Shown here in pieces: positions 15,401 to 30,400 of a DNA stretch of 64,000 nucleotides (positions are counted from its first letter, which is position 1; each line of letters opens with the position of its first letter). The position numbers and the translations under genes were made by a program. The stretch spans positions 372,001 through 436,000 of the forward strand of contig JAUIRK010001034.1 of the NCBI GenBank assembly GCA_030549495.1, in the 5' to 3' direction. Below the pieces are notes generated by a model. It was not told the origin of the DNA. It did not search any database and saw only the letters and a program-made list of their open reading frames with translations. This stretch comes from Nectonema munidae (taxonomy: Eukaryota > Nematomorpha > Nectonematoida > Nectonematidae).

Positions 15401-18400
15401 CACTATCAACCAAAATCATTAAAGTATAAAGACGTGAAACAACCCCTCATAACTTTTAGTCACTATTTATACCAGAGGCGCACATCCTTAAAATTGGGTT
15501 GGGGTCCCACAACATAGAAGAACAGTGATATTACATTGGTGCAAGGATATCATATTTACTGCGCTAAGAAATTCTGAACTTGTAAAGTGCCAGTTATTTG
15601 AACAAGAGCCCATACATTTTTGAGCGTGTCAAATGTTTTTATAAGACATAACTATAAGAACTCTATAATTTAAATTTTAAGATGTTATCCCTATTAATTA
15701 CTGTAAACAGACCCGTCGACAGGGGGAGCTTTCTTATAGTCGACTTGAAGTCGGGCGAAGGGGCAAATTTAAACAATCGTCTTAAATCCAGAATGGCATA
15801 CATAATTGTTTTTTTATCAAGATTGTTTAGAATAGTTGGCAATGTTTTTAGACTTTACTTAAAATTTTGTTAATAAAACTTAGTACGAATAATTTCATTT
15901 TCATGTAATTTATAGCGTATAACTTAGGGAAAGGAATAGCTAATTTATATAAATCTAAAGTTTGTAAAATATTTCTTCCAAAATTTTTAAACCTTCAATT
16001 TCTATTTAAAACGGTCAAATTTAAATTCATGGCTACATATCTGTCAATTCATAGACCCATGTCCAATGCATCGCCTCCGGATGTGGCCTCTGATTTATCG
16101 GTCATTTATCTTTGTTTGTGATTTCAAATATATATATATACAAGTGGTCCTCACTTAACGACAGGGTTACATTCTGTGAAACCGCGTCGTTAAGTGATTT
16201 GGTCGTTAAACGAAACCCGCTTTAGTAGACATTTTGCTAGGCATGTATTTGTACAGTAGGCTACTGCATCGCTTACGTATAGTCCATTGATACTGTACTT
16301 TACTTCTTTACCGTTTCTCTTTCTTTACTTAGTATTGTTTTTTTGTTAAGAATTAAATAAAGAGATTACAGTATTTTATAATTTTATTATTTTGAAATTT
16401 TAACATTGAAAAAACCATGAACAATTCATAAATTAAAGCCTTCGAATTTCTCGCTTTCTGGAATTGCATCTAGGTCGTCAATGTCTTCACGCTCACTAGA
16501 GGGCCCGAGTAGAAAAGAGTCTGAGGTTTGTGGGTGTGAGACTGACGAGGCGGAACTAACACTTGGAGATTTAGCTTTTCTAAAAAAAACTTATAATCGA
16601 CATCTGAGTCGTCTGTCCCTTTTTGTGATCGTAGATCTCACGATAACATCTGAGTATTTCATTCATGTTTCTCTCAACTTTTGTATAGCGTTCTACATTG
16701 GGGTCCATCGCTTCTATTTCCAACATAGCTTCATTTATCTTTGCAAATGCACTTGCTAAGCCTTTTGAGGTAAACTTCTTTTGTACCTCTTCAGATTTTT
16801 CTTTTTCATTTTCTACTTCTAGTTTTCTCTGTTCTTCTAACTCTAACAAATCTTCATTACTCTCCCCTTCAACATAGTCAACTAACTCTTGTACATCATC
16901 AGAGTGCACATCAAACTGCAAGATGTTTGTAAGATCAAAAATTTTCTTATTTATCACTTACGAATTTTCTTCATAATCAAACCCATTAAAATTATTCACA
17001 AATCTTTTAAGGCATTTTTTCCATATACCTTGCATACACTTTTCTGTCACTTGCTTCCAAGCTTCATCAATATGCTTGATACATTTCAAAATGTTGTAGT
17101 CCCTCCAGAATTCCCGAAGATACATCTCGTCGTTCTCTGTTGTAGCTACTGCCTTGGCAAAAGTGATACGCAGATAACGTGCTTTAAATGTAGAAATTGC
17201 TCCCTGATCCATGGTTTGAAAGATTGAAGTGGTGTTTTTTGGAAGAAGGACAACCTTCACATTTGGATGTAGGTCTCCAATATGTTTGGGGTGGCATGGA
17301 GCAAGAAGAAGCAGGATCTTAAATGAGATGTCTTTTTCAAGGCAATATTGTCTGGATTCAGGCACGAAGCAATTGATAAACCAGTCTTCAAATAAAAGTT
17401 GAGTCATCCATGCCTTTGCACGGTAATAAACTGGCAATGTGTGCTTGTTGACATACTTTTGAGACCTATAAATGAGACATGGCTTAAGCTTGTGGCCTGC
17501 AATATTGCAACCTAAAAGCAATATCACTCGGTATTTGAACGACTTAAAACCATGCGTGCTTTTGGCTTCATGTATATATGTTCTTTCTAGCATTTTTTTC
17601 CAAAAAAGACGAGTCTCGTCTACATTGAAGATCTGTTCTTGACGATACCATCCCTCTTCGATTAACTTGTCAAATGGTTGTAGCGCTTCTTCATCCGCAC
17701 TTGCAGCTTCGCCATACACACCACGATTATGCAAGTTGAAGCGTTCTCGAAATCGTTGGAACCACCCTTTGCTTGCCGTGAAAGTTTCAGTGCATACTTC
17801 ACCCTAACGTGACTAAAGGATGTTGAAAATATTCAGTGCCTTGCTTTGAATTGTGAATAAACTTACTGGAGTATTTTTATCGAGATGATCATCAATCCAA
17901 ATGGAAAGAAATTTCTCCATCTCATGAATCAATCCTTTTCGATGCTTAGTTAACAATGCGTTGTATCCTGTCGATGATATAGCCATTTCTTTTATTTTGT
18001 TTTTGTCCTTAATGATGGTAGAGACAGTTGAATGTGAAAAGCCATAACTTGAACTCTAACAAAATATCTAAAAATATTGATTCCGATCGTGTACTATTTA
18101 ATCAATATCCTAGCTCATTAAAATTTTTTTATTTATTTATATTTAATAAACGGATATAATCTTATTATTAAATGTATTTTATGAAGATTGAATCTTTTTT
18201 CAATCTTTGTTTTTACTAAATTGCATGAGCATGAGTTAACCTTCCAAAAATATATTTAAAAATGGCATTGTATCAATTGAAATTAAAGTCGCTAAAAAAC
18301 TAATGTGAACTTTACAACTCTCAGGATGATAATAATTTTTGACATCATTTGAAATACATTTTTAGTCAAATTGTGAGATAAAGTTGATTACTCTAAAACT

Positions 18401-21400
18401 TTGATATATCACTTATGTAGAAATTAATTATAAATTTTTGGCGAAACTTGATGTGGAAACGTTGTACACTCTAATACTTCGTCTTAATCCTGTATAACTA
18501 GACATTATTAGAAATCGATTTTTCATCCCTTTGTGAATAACAAGATATTTATCCACGTGTCTCTTCATTGTTATCAAGGAAAACATGTTTGAATTCATTG
18601 TTATCAAGGAAAACATGGAGGAAATTTCATTATAAAAAGTAACAAGGTAAATACACACGAAAACCTAGATATATTGAAGTACATGTGTAATTTAATAAAA
18701 ATTCAAAAACGCAATGATTTTTGCCAGAGTTGCGAAATCGTAGGCAAAATATGCAATTACTTTCAAAAATTGGACTTAATAAATTTAACACCATTTCTTC
18801 ATTCCCGACTTAGACTAAAGTATAAACTGCGTATGCTTACGAAAATAAAACAATTTTTATCATTATTAAAAAAAACCCTGACTTCGACTCCGATTTCTAA
18901 ATGTTATTAAATATGCCTTTCACACCCCCATTTTTATTATATTAATTATATTATAAAAGCGTATCAAATAAAATAAAACGCGAAATTTAGGTATAAAGCA
19001 GTATCATCTAATTGATCATAGCAAAAGAAGCGTTGATCTTTGAGATCAATTATTATGGCAAAGTCCTTGCTCATGATGTCATGAAGATAATAAAGAAAAT
19101 GAAATATGCTCAACTATTCATTTTTTTATTCAAATTTTCGACCTGACGTCTTTGTCAAGAATTGATAGTTACGTCCCCCAAGAGGTTCTTTTCAATGAAT
19201 GCGCTAACTAAAATAAAAATTGATACACACACAGAAAGACAGGCATCTTTTACAATTTTCACCTCAAAGATATTCGGATGAACAATATATATAAACTAGA
19301 GATGTATCGTATAACCGCATCCACACAGGCCGATTTATCTGCAAAAAATTACACATCCGCGGATCATTTAAGTTTCAAAATAGACAATAACATCCGAATT
19401 TATGGCAAAGTTTTTTTCAGATTTTTACTTTATCCAAAAAAATTTTATAAGTACGTCTTTATGATAACATTATGACATCGAACATAATTAAAATATGATG
19501 AATGTTGCCAGCGTAAAAACACAGTCTTCAATTCTCTTTTCTATTTGTGTATATACTGAATTATTATCATTTAATTACTATTAGGTTCCCTCGTATTCAT
19601 GAATAATAATCCCATAACAAATTACGATGAAGATGATAATGAGGAACAATAATAAATTATTTTATGGCTAAATGTTTGTGAAACTAATAAAGGTATATCA
19701 AATGCACAAAAGTATATATAGCAGAACCGGAAATAATAAAAATATTTTTCTATTTTGAATCAAGGTATATGCTTGCTTTTTTGACATCTGTTACATTTTT
19801 ATCCAAATTTGATCGGTGCCTAGAATTAATCACTATATACTAGATTTTTTGTTTAATTTAAAATGAAAGATTATTGATAATACTTTTGAAAATAAATAAA
19901 TATCAGATTATTATCAGAAAATTGAATCTGATTTTCAATCACCTAAAAAAAATTATTCCGACATCCAATACATCTCTAATATAGACCGTTATTATTTTTA
20001 GTTATTTACTTTGATCTTAAATTATTGGAATATTTTAGAAAGTTTGAAAGCAAGAAAAAAACTTAAATTTTAATTCTAGGCAAAACGGAATGTCGAAAAT
20101 TTGAATAAAAAAAATTAATACCTGAAAAGTTGAGCACAGTCCTTTATTTTCTTTATCTTATTTACATTTTTGCTAAATATAATTTTTTACCGGAAAATAA
20201 GATTTTTCTATTTTATTCAACAAATTTGATATAAAAAATGCAAAGAAACCATTCTAAATATGTGCCTCTAAACTTTTCATTTCTATTTAAATTTTAACAA
20301 ATTGATTTAAACATTATTTCATATAATTAAGTAATACAGATAGAATAACTTACTGTTATATCATAAATGTTACTCTAATATTTTCATGATTTTTGCAAAT
20401 CAGAACAGGCGATACAATTTAATGGTTTCTTAGAGTATTTGATTCAAGCATAGGCATTCGCTATTTGGGAAACACATTGATTTTAATTTTGTTACATTTA
20501 AGTTATACAATTATTTCATAATTAGTAATCAAAATTTAATAAAAATTACATACAACTTCAGAAAGATTTGGTTAAATAAGTCATATAAATTTTATGACAC
20601 AAAAATAAAGAATCCATATCAAAAAGTAAGATTGTTTTTAAAGAAACTAATTTTTATATCATTTTAATTTTAAACACTAGGTATTACTTGTAAGGGTTAC
20701 AGAATCATGAATATTTTATCATTAACTTTACAATGAAAAACGGGCACTGGTTATCTGCACAATATTCAAATTATGATTTAGTAAAAATAAGATGCGTGAT
20801 AAAATATATTCGGTATTATAAGGAAGAGACATAAAAAATTACTTTTGTTTAACCATAGGAAGAACAATCATGTTCACTGTTTCAACAGTAAATCCAAACA
20901 AAGTAAGTTTTCTATTGGCCAATATACTTTCTGGTTTCTTAGTATGATACATATGTAATTTGTGAATACCAGACATGAAAAACTCTTTTTTATTACTAGC
21001 ATCAAGACTGCTTGTTTTTTTGCATACTTGATTCTGACGTAATTTAAAATCCACATCATCATCATCATTATTATTATTATTTTCGTCAATATCAGAACAC
21101 TCCAACGATGGGAGAAAGCTGTTTTGATCGGAAAAGTTGTTTAGTTGGCCACCAGATTGATAATAGTAATCTTGATAGAAGTCTTTCAAGTAAGTGCACT
21201 AAAATAAATATAATTTTACATCATGGAATGCAAAAGAAAAAAGATACAGAAGACATCCATTTCTCGAGAGGATACTTTTCAGCGATCTCTAATTTAATTT
21301 CATCGTCGAGGAGAATCTTTTTTTCCAAAATGTCCACCACTATCATTTTTCCTGGCTTAACTCGTCCCTTCATTCAAAAGGATTAGTTGTATAAAGTAAT

Positions 21401-24400
21401 AATAATTAGTGACAATATTACTTTCATAATGATTTTCTCAGGGGGAATATCAAGTACACCAACTTCACTCGCTAGTATCATTTTGTTATCTGTGGTTATA
21501 CAATATCTTGCAGGCCTAAGTCCATTTCTATCGAGGATAGCGCCAATGTGTCTCCCATCACAAAAAATAATTAAGGCCGGTCCGTCCCATGGTTCCATAT
21601 GTGCATTTGACCACCTGTAAAATTGCCATTTAGAGTGATTCAACTCTTTATCTGACTTGCAGGCTTCTGATATCATCATTATGACTGCCTAAATATCCAC
21701 AAAAAAATCTGTAACGTAGAGTGTGATGAACCGGAAAATTAGCTCATGGAAATTGGGTACACAATAATTGAGCCAATAAATTATTTTGGAAGATAGAAAA
21801 TTTATTGATTATTATAATACAAATAAACAATATAAAAGAGTATTCAATATAATTTTTAATTTCATTATTAATTTTAAGTGTATAGTAAACTAGGAATTAT
21901 CTCCAATATTAAGCATTCCTAAGGATTATTTTTCTAAAAATAATGTTCATGGGCTTAATTGTCGAATATAACACTTACTTCTGATAAGCTTCGATTGCCA
22001 ACAATTTTCAAAAACTCAAGAACATTATCCAAAGATCCTGAATCCGACATACCTTCTTCACAAATTGGATATAATAGAGGAAGTTCTTCTCCCAACTTAG
22101 AACTGACCATTTGGCCTTCGCGGGCTTTCATATAATTAACGTTCCCTTTAAGAGTATTTATTTCTCCATTATGACAAACGTACCTAAAAAATGTCGTCAA
22201 AAGTATGTCATCATCTTTATTGAAAAAACCTCAATGGATGAGCTCTTTCCCATGAAGGATAAGTATTTGTTGAAAATCTACTATGGACCATTGCAAGATT
22301 AACTTCAAAATCAGGACTTTGCAAATCGAGAAAATAATCCCATATTTGCTCTGTAGTAAACTGCCCCTAAAACAAAAAAAACTTGAAAGATTTGGTTAAA
22401 TAAGTTATATAAATTTTCGATGCTGATTTAGCATATTTTAATTTTCATTATTTCTTTTCGATAAAGAATGTATCTTTATATGTATCTTTATCAATCATCC
22501 TATTTTTTGAGTGAAGAAAGAAAAAAACTCTACGAATGATCATATGTTTCGAGTGTTGACCACGGGACCGGCTAGCATAGAAGATTAGTTTTAAGCATTA
22601 TCGTTAGGTACACACAAAAATAAAATATAGCATTTGAGTGTAGAAGAGAAAGCAAGCCTTAATAAATCGATTTTTGAAATGTGTTGATTGATTTTGAAAG
22701 AACATAAACATCACCATCGAATTCAGCATACTTGAAAATAGTAGGAACATATGTGTAAGAATCTATTTATTTCCAAAACTTAAATCGCAATTTTTAAACC
22801 ATTTTGATAGGTTTTGGTTGATTTTCAAACGAAATAAACATCACGATTTAAACCTTTAAGCTTCATGTCAACTTTAACGCAACCCATCCATCCATTTTCG
22901 CTTCCTTCTGCTTTTCTTTTTCAGCGATCTCTGATTTAATTGATCCAATTTTAAAGAGCTACTCCTTCTCTAGTATTTAAAATTGAAAAGATACTTTTGT
23001 TTAATTTTGTAAGGCAAGCAAAGTACAAATATTAAATTTTTAAACGTTTATTTAACATTTTACACAAAAAAGCAACAATGTTATAATTAGTTATCGAGAA
23101 AAATGTATAAAAGTTTAAACTTTAGTTTGTAAACAGGTGTGTTGATAAAAAATAAATTTGCAAACTCCGAAAAGTTCAGAAATCAAATATACCAATACCG
23201 TACACTTACATTTCAAATATTTAATGCTAGAGTCTATAAATTGATTTCATCACTATTTTGAAGTAAAAGAAATAACTATGCCTTTATTCTGAGTCTGGAA
23301 TTTAATATGCATCTTTCGGCATCAGAGTACTTCAGTGATAACGTAAATTTAATGGAAAAAATAATATGTATTCATTCGTGTTAAAAGAACACTGTTACCT
23401 TATACACAATCGTAGAAATAGATAAACTGCAAATATAAAATCTGTATCCAAAACTAGGAATTCTGTGAGTTGCATATTTTCTCAGAAGATAAACCTAAAA
23501 ATAATTAAAATATACCATTTTAAAAAATATTGAATAATAATGAAAATTGGTCTAGAGCAGTGGACCTTAACCTAAGAGGATCGAGAAACTTCTAAGAGGC
23601 GTGAGAAAATATTAAGAATTTTGTGAATCAAATGCATAAATACCGCTTTGTCCTTACTTATTTACAATTTGTTAATTGAATATCTCACTAATAATCAAAA
23701 AATATATTACTAATAATTACTAACAAGTTATATCGTTATCTCACTAATTTATATTTTTGTTAATAAAGAGAATGTACATTAAATTTATTTTTTAATTTTG
23801 AGGGAATTAAATGTGTGGATGCAAGCGGGCGTGGAGAGAAAAGTTTGGTATTAAAGAGGGCGTGATGGTAAAAAGGTTGACAGCTTGTTGAATAAACATA
23901 TGAATGCCAATTTTTCCAAAATATTTACAACCTTACTTTAATATAAAAACTTTGAAACAATTAAAACAAATAAATAGTCATTTTAAAAGTAAATAACTAA
24001 CTCACCACTATAAATAATTAGTTACAAGTTAAAACTAGCAAACAAAGTAGATATCATTTACTACAGTTTAAGTATGTTTTCATTCACTAGAATATTTTTA
24101 GTGATTAAATCTTGGATAGAGAGAAAGCAAAAAATATAACTAAAACTTGGACTCAGCAACTTTACAATGTATGCCGAAATTTTCTATTAAATCGTTGCAT
24201 TTTTCGATTATACACTAAATGACTATTACAGAGATTGACTGCAATGTACAGAAAACTCAGTTGAACTCAGTCAAATCTTATCGAACTCAATTAGCTGCTT
24301 TGATAAATAAAAAAGACAAAGAAAGGAAATAAACGAGAGAAAGAGTATTTAGTAAGACAATATAAATTCTTTGCTCTTTCTGAGAAGTTATGATACGCTT

Positions 24401-27400
24401 TTTTCAAACCCATTCATAAGAAATAACAAGGGATTGTGATTGGCTATAAAATCCAATATTTCTACACTTGAGTTCCTTCGTTTTAAAGCAAGATCAATCA
24501 GATTTTAATTGAACTGCGCAATCCTCAAGGACAGCAGTAACAAAACAACGGCTTTCATGAGCGCTTTAAACTAATGCACTCATTGTATGCAATGTAATCT
24601 CTTAAAAGCGATTGGAAACGAATAGATTACATATATGATACAAATTACAGCATACAATCACACCGTTTATTTATACATACATATATATCAGAGATCTGGC
24701 AAGACCACCGGGAAAGCAAAAACACTTCGACTCAACAGACTACTTTATATAAATTTATAAATGTAAACTGCAAGTTGGCGTTTTGTTACTTCATCAACTC
24801 AAAAGGATCCATTTAAAAAAGTCTTAAAAAATTTTTGCAATGGGTAACATTTTAAAGATCAATAGTTGCAGTACATTATATATATATCGCATACGTTAGA
24901 ATTTTGAAAACGGGAGACAACCCCTTATGATTTTTAGTCATTAATCAATTAAGTATTGATACTTTAAGCGCAGATTTACGCCTGTATATGCTTTGTTGTC
25001 TTGGAAGAAATTCTAAAACTAGTGTTGGAATATAATTTGCTCTGTATTTTATTGATATATATATGAAAGACAACTATGCCAAATTTTGTGCCAAATTTTG
25101 TTTTAATTTTATAAGAAATTTTCATTTGCTTTCATTTTGACAAATGCTGAAACATATGTTTAAAAAAAATTTTGATAGGGTCGTCACAATTTGAGTTATT
25201 ATTTATTTAAAAGGTTTACATCAAAATGAGACAAATGAAATTGGTGTTTTTACTATTTTCTTATCAAGGAATATATCATTTTGGATAATAAATTTTCAGA
25301 AATCCAAACTTTCATATAGTTAGTAATTGCAATTTACAAGTAAGAACTTTATTTTAATCAGTTACGAACTAAAGTCTTCCTGAGTTGACCGATTTTTTAC
25401 GACCAAAAGCAAAAAAGCTAAGGAACAAGATGTACTAGTTTTTAGATAAACTTTTAAAAATAGTTTAAACTAAATAATTGGGCGATGAAGTCTGGTGAAA
25501 AAAAACCTTTACGAAACATTTCTTCTTAACTCGTTAACGACCACAATAATCAGACGATATCTAGTATAAAGCAGATTTGCATTAAAAAGCATTAATAAAC
25601 ATAGGATTTTCGGTTTAGAGGTAGTCAACTGTTTATCATTCGTATACAAACTATTTTATATGCTGAACACAACCAATATATTCTTTTTATAATTCCACAT
25701 ACTCTTAAAATTTTGAACTTTTCCATAACCTATTTTTCGGATAATAAACCAGCTCTATTTATTTCAGGAGAATTACTAACTACTAACATTTATGATAATT
25801 TATATCTATATACACCAAAATGTTCTTCGGGCACATTACCTTTCGTCAAACTGTCAAATCCAAGGTTACGACCCGTCTGAGAGAATTTTATCAATTATTT
25901 CCATCCAGATTAGAAAATTATTTATACTATAGCTTGGACTCTAAAATATTATTTTATACCAGCTAATGCATATCCCATTAAAATCTCTGACACTTTCGAC
26001 TCCAAATCTGGAGATCAGTAATGATAAAAAATAATGTGGATGCATTTATACATAACAAACAAGATGTGATAAAAATGGTATTGCAGCTACAAGAATTTTT
26101 CCAGCAGAAGCAACGGGATACACAGGATCATGACTAATAAGACATATAAAAATATAAGTTTTACCTTTTCCTGTAACTTTTCATCTTGATATATGGATGA
26201 TGTAAGGAAGACCTAAAAAATTTTAAGAGAAACTAGATCGATAAATCCATGTCATTTATATCGAAGGACAGTAATATACTAATGTGAAGTAAAGCGCGCT
26301 TTATGAGTTTTAGGGAAAAAATAGAATGATTAGAAGAATAAAACTACAGATTAAAACAAAAAAGATAACACGCAAACGTGTATAATGAACTGCGCAGAAT
26401 TGACAGGACCGTAAACAGGGAGGAATATTTTTCAAATTGCTAATATTATCAAAAGAATTAGAGAACTTTTACATAAAATAACACTAATTTTGTAAATTTA
26501 CACTGATCTAAACACCTTCCTACAGTCTTTTCTAAAGATGACGGATGGAAAAAATATTAATAGAGATATAATAGGATATAGAGATTTTGGAACCATTTTG
26601 CTGTTTTTGTTTTTAGCCTCTCCTAAATTTTTAAGATACCTTTTTATTTTTTTTTAACTGAATTCCCAATGAAACTATCTCATGCGAGAATTAATATTAA
26701 ATATAAAATACAAGCATGTGTCAGGAACGACCAAAGATCACCTGATAGGCTACCCTTATCTACAAATGTCTGTCAAGAATTTTATGCTTCACTTAAACCA
26801 ACTGGTAAATAAGCTTAAAAACAAATATTCCTACGCATAATTGAAAGTGTAGAAGAAATCTAATCTTATTAAAGTAGTGCAGAAAAACGATGTCAATTTT
26901 AATTTTAAGTTGTTCAATAAATAATGTTATTCACATCTATTCATTAAAACTTTTCGCAAAAAAATGGAACAAATATTTTGGAGAATTGTTTGTATTTTCA
27001 CATTTTGATTCGAAAACTTTGATTGCACTAAGCTAACTTTGGATTTTATATTTTTGATGTAGTGATAATTAAATTTGTATCATGAAATATTTCTTAACGA
27101 TTGTACTCAGAATCGCTACTTTTTGTCCCATTTTCGATAGCAAAGACATATTTCGGTTAATGTTGGGTTGTAACACATATCTCCAACATAATAAAATAAA
27201 TAAACATACTTTCAATGTTCTATTACATCTTAAACCTAATCCCCTTTGATGGCGCATTTAATCAAAGTAGCAAATCTAAATAAACGTCCATTAAAGAAGT
27301 ACCAAATAAAATGGTGAAAATTATACAAATAATAGCAAAATACTTTGCAAAAATAATAGTTGTTGTATGTATGGTTCTTCATATGAACATCCAAGTAGGA

Positions 27401-30400
27401 ATTGTACCCTCCAAATTTAAAAGACAATTTTAGAGGTATAAATCGTTCGTATTCCAACTTTTCTACATTTGATCACTTTGCATGCAGTAAAGAGCGAGAA
27501 CTAAATACAGAGATTTTCTCTCTATTACGTGGTTGTTGCGTGAATTACGTCGTTGTTACACGCAATAACTCATAACTTACATAAATAAGTAAATTTGATT
27601 TACATAATTTTTAAAGTCATTGTTGAAATTTTGCTAACAAATATGGAAATAAATTCTGTATTATAATTTATTCATTTAATGAATTACAAAAAATTTTAAT
27701 TTATTGAAAAAACAAACATTTTTATAATTTTTTTTGTAAATTTATATGTTACACAATCTGAAGAGGTGAACACTTTGGATATTTTCACGATTCGATGATT
27801 TATTCAAATAAGAAAGCATACTTTATCTAGAATAGAAAGTGCACAAAAAAGCCGTAATAGTACTCAATAACGAAAGAATTAATCATCCATCTTCCCTTTT
27901 TTCAAAAATAATTTACTATTAGCAAATGACATAAACTTCATTTTTATATAAATATTACCTAATAGCCAATATCTCCGACAATTGGTTTAAATTTAATTAT
28001 GAATCAACCTATTATAAAGGAAGATATAAATAATGACTCCTTTGAACAGATTAGCCTAAACTAAACTACTGGGTTTAAAATTTAGATCCCTGACATTTTG
28101 GAATAATAATCTTGGTAAATGTGAATTCTTTGACTGCTACTTCAAAACTTTTAAAACTAAACAAAAAAAGTATTTAATTTCTCAATATAATAATCATTGC
28201 AGCATCATCTATCAATGATCCCTTGTTTGGAGGGAAGCTAGAAACAAATTTAAAGGAGCAAAATTTCTATCTTTGAATGGAAGTTTATTCAAGATTAAAA
28301 ATTAACTTTCAACAGAAGTTGAAGTTTTTTTGGAAATTTTGTAACTTAAAAAATTCAGTAGATGGTATTTGAAAAAAACTAAGGATTGACAAAATTTTAA
28401 AAATTATTTAGTTTTTGAGAAGAAATAAAATATACTTTTTTGGGTTGTTAAATAAAACTTTATTATGAAAAGATTTTTTATTTATTGAGCTAAATTTTTT
28501 TGAGTACATTCTACATTTTTAGTTAACAAACTTCTTTCTTGAATTGCATCACTAGTCTAGTTTTTGTTAAATGTTAAAATAATTATTCAAAAAAAAAACT
28601 AAAATTTAAGTATATTATCAAGAAGCTAAATTTAGTATATGGATTACAATCAGAGACGTAGCCAGACTTTAAGGTCAAAAGAGGGTCAAAAATATTTAGA
28701 AGAAAAGTTTATTGTTTGGTTAATTCGTTGTAGAATATCTTTTAAGGATCAGAGGCTAATTTCGGCGAAATTTTAAATTCATTGATACATATGATACACA
28801 AAAATCGTTCGTCGAGAAAGGGGAAAAAGTCAAATGCAATTTTGTTATAACATAATTACAAGTACCAGAAGATGAGAATGAGGTTATGCAATAGCGTTTT
28901 TAAAAAAATTTAAAAAAAAATTACCATAGTTTAGAAGATTTATATAAGTAAATTTATTACAATTTGCTAAGAGTTTTGCAAGTTGGGGTGATATTACGGT
29001 TCAGTTACGGTGAATTAGTCAGCCATAATGATCTATCAATCATTAAAGTATGCATTCTTTTACACATGAATACTTATGAATCCTTGATATTGATTTTTAG
29101 ATATATTCAATCACTTTTTCCTGTTAAACAAAATATAAAAGCTAATATTTTTTTCATCAATACTGTTATTTAATTATGCTTAAATTCAAGTGTGGAAATA
29201 ATTTGATATCATTGTTTTTAAATACTTAAAAGTGACAAAAATTATTCTTTAAAAGTAGTGCATATATTGTTAAGAAAAAAAAGGAAATGGTATATATTGG
29301 AGATGTTAAAAACGGGATGCTTGAAGTGCCAGTATTATCAATAGTGACAATGATTTAAAAAAAATTCAAATATTCACTAGCACCCACGAAATAAAGCAAG
29401 CAATTATTCACTTAAAGTTAAAGGTAAATATCGCATACTTTGTAATTCAATAAATCTCTTTTGATTTTATTATTATAAAATTTTTGTAATATTACTTTAA
29501 AAATGGCGTTTATGCGGCATTTTTTTATTCATTTTGTTCATTAGAAATTTTGTCTGTTGGACATTTTTTATTAAAAATTTGTTTCTCAAGAATTCGGTAG
29601 GTAGGCATGATTGATTTAGAGATGAATGCAAGTAGGCTAAGGTAGTTCGGCTGTTTGACAAGGAAAAGGAAAAGAGCAGACTTGCAAAAATCGAAAGTAC
29701 GTAAATCAATGATGGAAAAAGAAAAGAGTAAGGCATATCTAAAGTATAGTGGTAAAAACTGATTTTCGTGATTTAAAAGAATTCCAGCTACACTAACTCT
29801 GGATGAATGTATGCATCGAGTTGAATCGAGATAAAGAAACCTAAAGCTTCTCAGACAAAACTTAGTTTATACTATAAAAATTAAAATTAAACAAATATTT
29901 GACTCATTTTCATTAAAATACGAATGTATCACGCTTTTCTAAGTAAATGCTTCCATACTTTTAGATAAAACAAAATACACAAATTTACTCAAACGCCCAC
30001 CTTTGAATAACCAATTAAAAATAAGGTAAAAAAGTGACAACTGTGAAACATCAAATTCAAAACGTATTAAATTTTTTAGGTCAAATGCAGAGACTTGTCG
30101 TATATAGTGTTTGCTTGATGGACAGAGTTCATAGATGCACATATGCTTACTTTATCAAAGAAAAATAAAAATGTGAAACTCCATCCCTCTTGTGCAACAT
30201 TTTTCTAACTCTTATTTGTTCTCTTCTTTCTTTCCTTTCCATATCTGAAATCTGATTATGTCTCTTCAATAGTCACATTTCAACTCATTTACAAAAAAGT
30301 AAAAGAACATTTATGGTTACTTCTTCTTTACACTATATTTCTACATTTTCAACTTGATGAGCAATATTTTATTCTTACATGCTTTGCTTCTTCCCATTCG

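Noticed and set aside
16481-16759. 92-codon plus-strand ORF
   Set aside because: It is the antisense shadow of the C-terminal tail of the Tigger transposase, which matches TIGD1-like proteins on the minus strand.
20874-21089. ORF over the Asn/Asp-coding repeat
   Set aside because: Shifted-frame shadow of GOGAT exon 11, and poly-Met/Ile from the same triplet repeat.
29497-29736. 79-codon hydrophobic minus-strand ORF
   Set aside because: Low-complexity translation of AT-rich intron DNA, with no splice sites or family motif.
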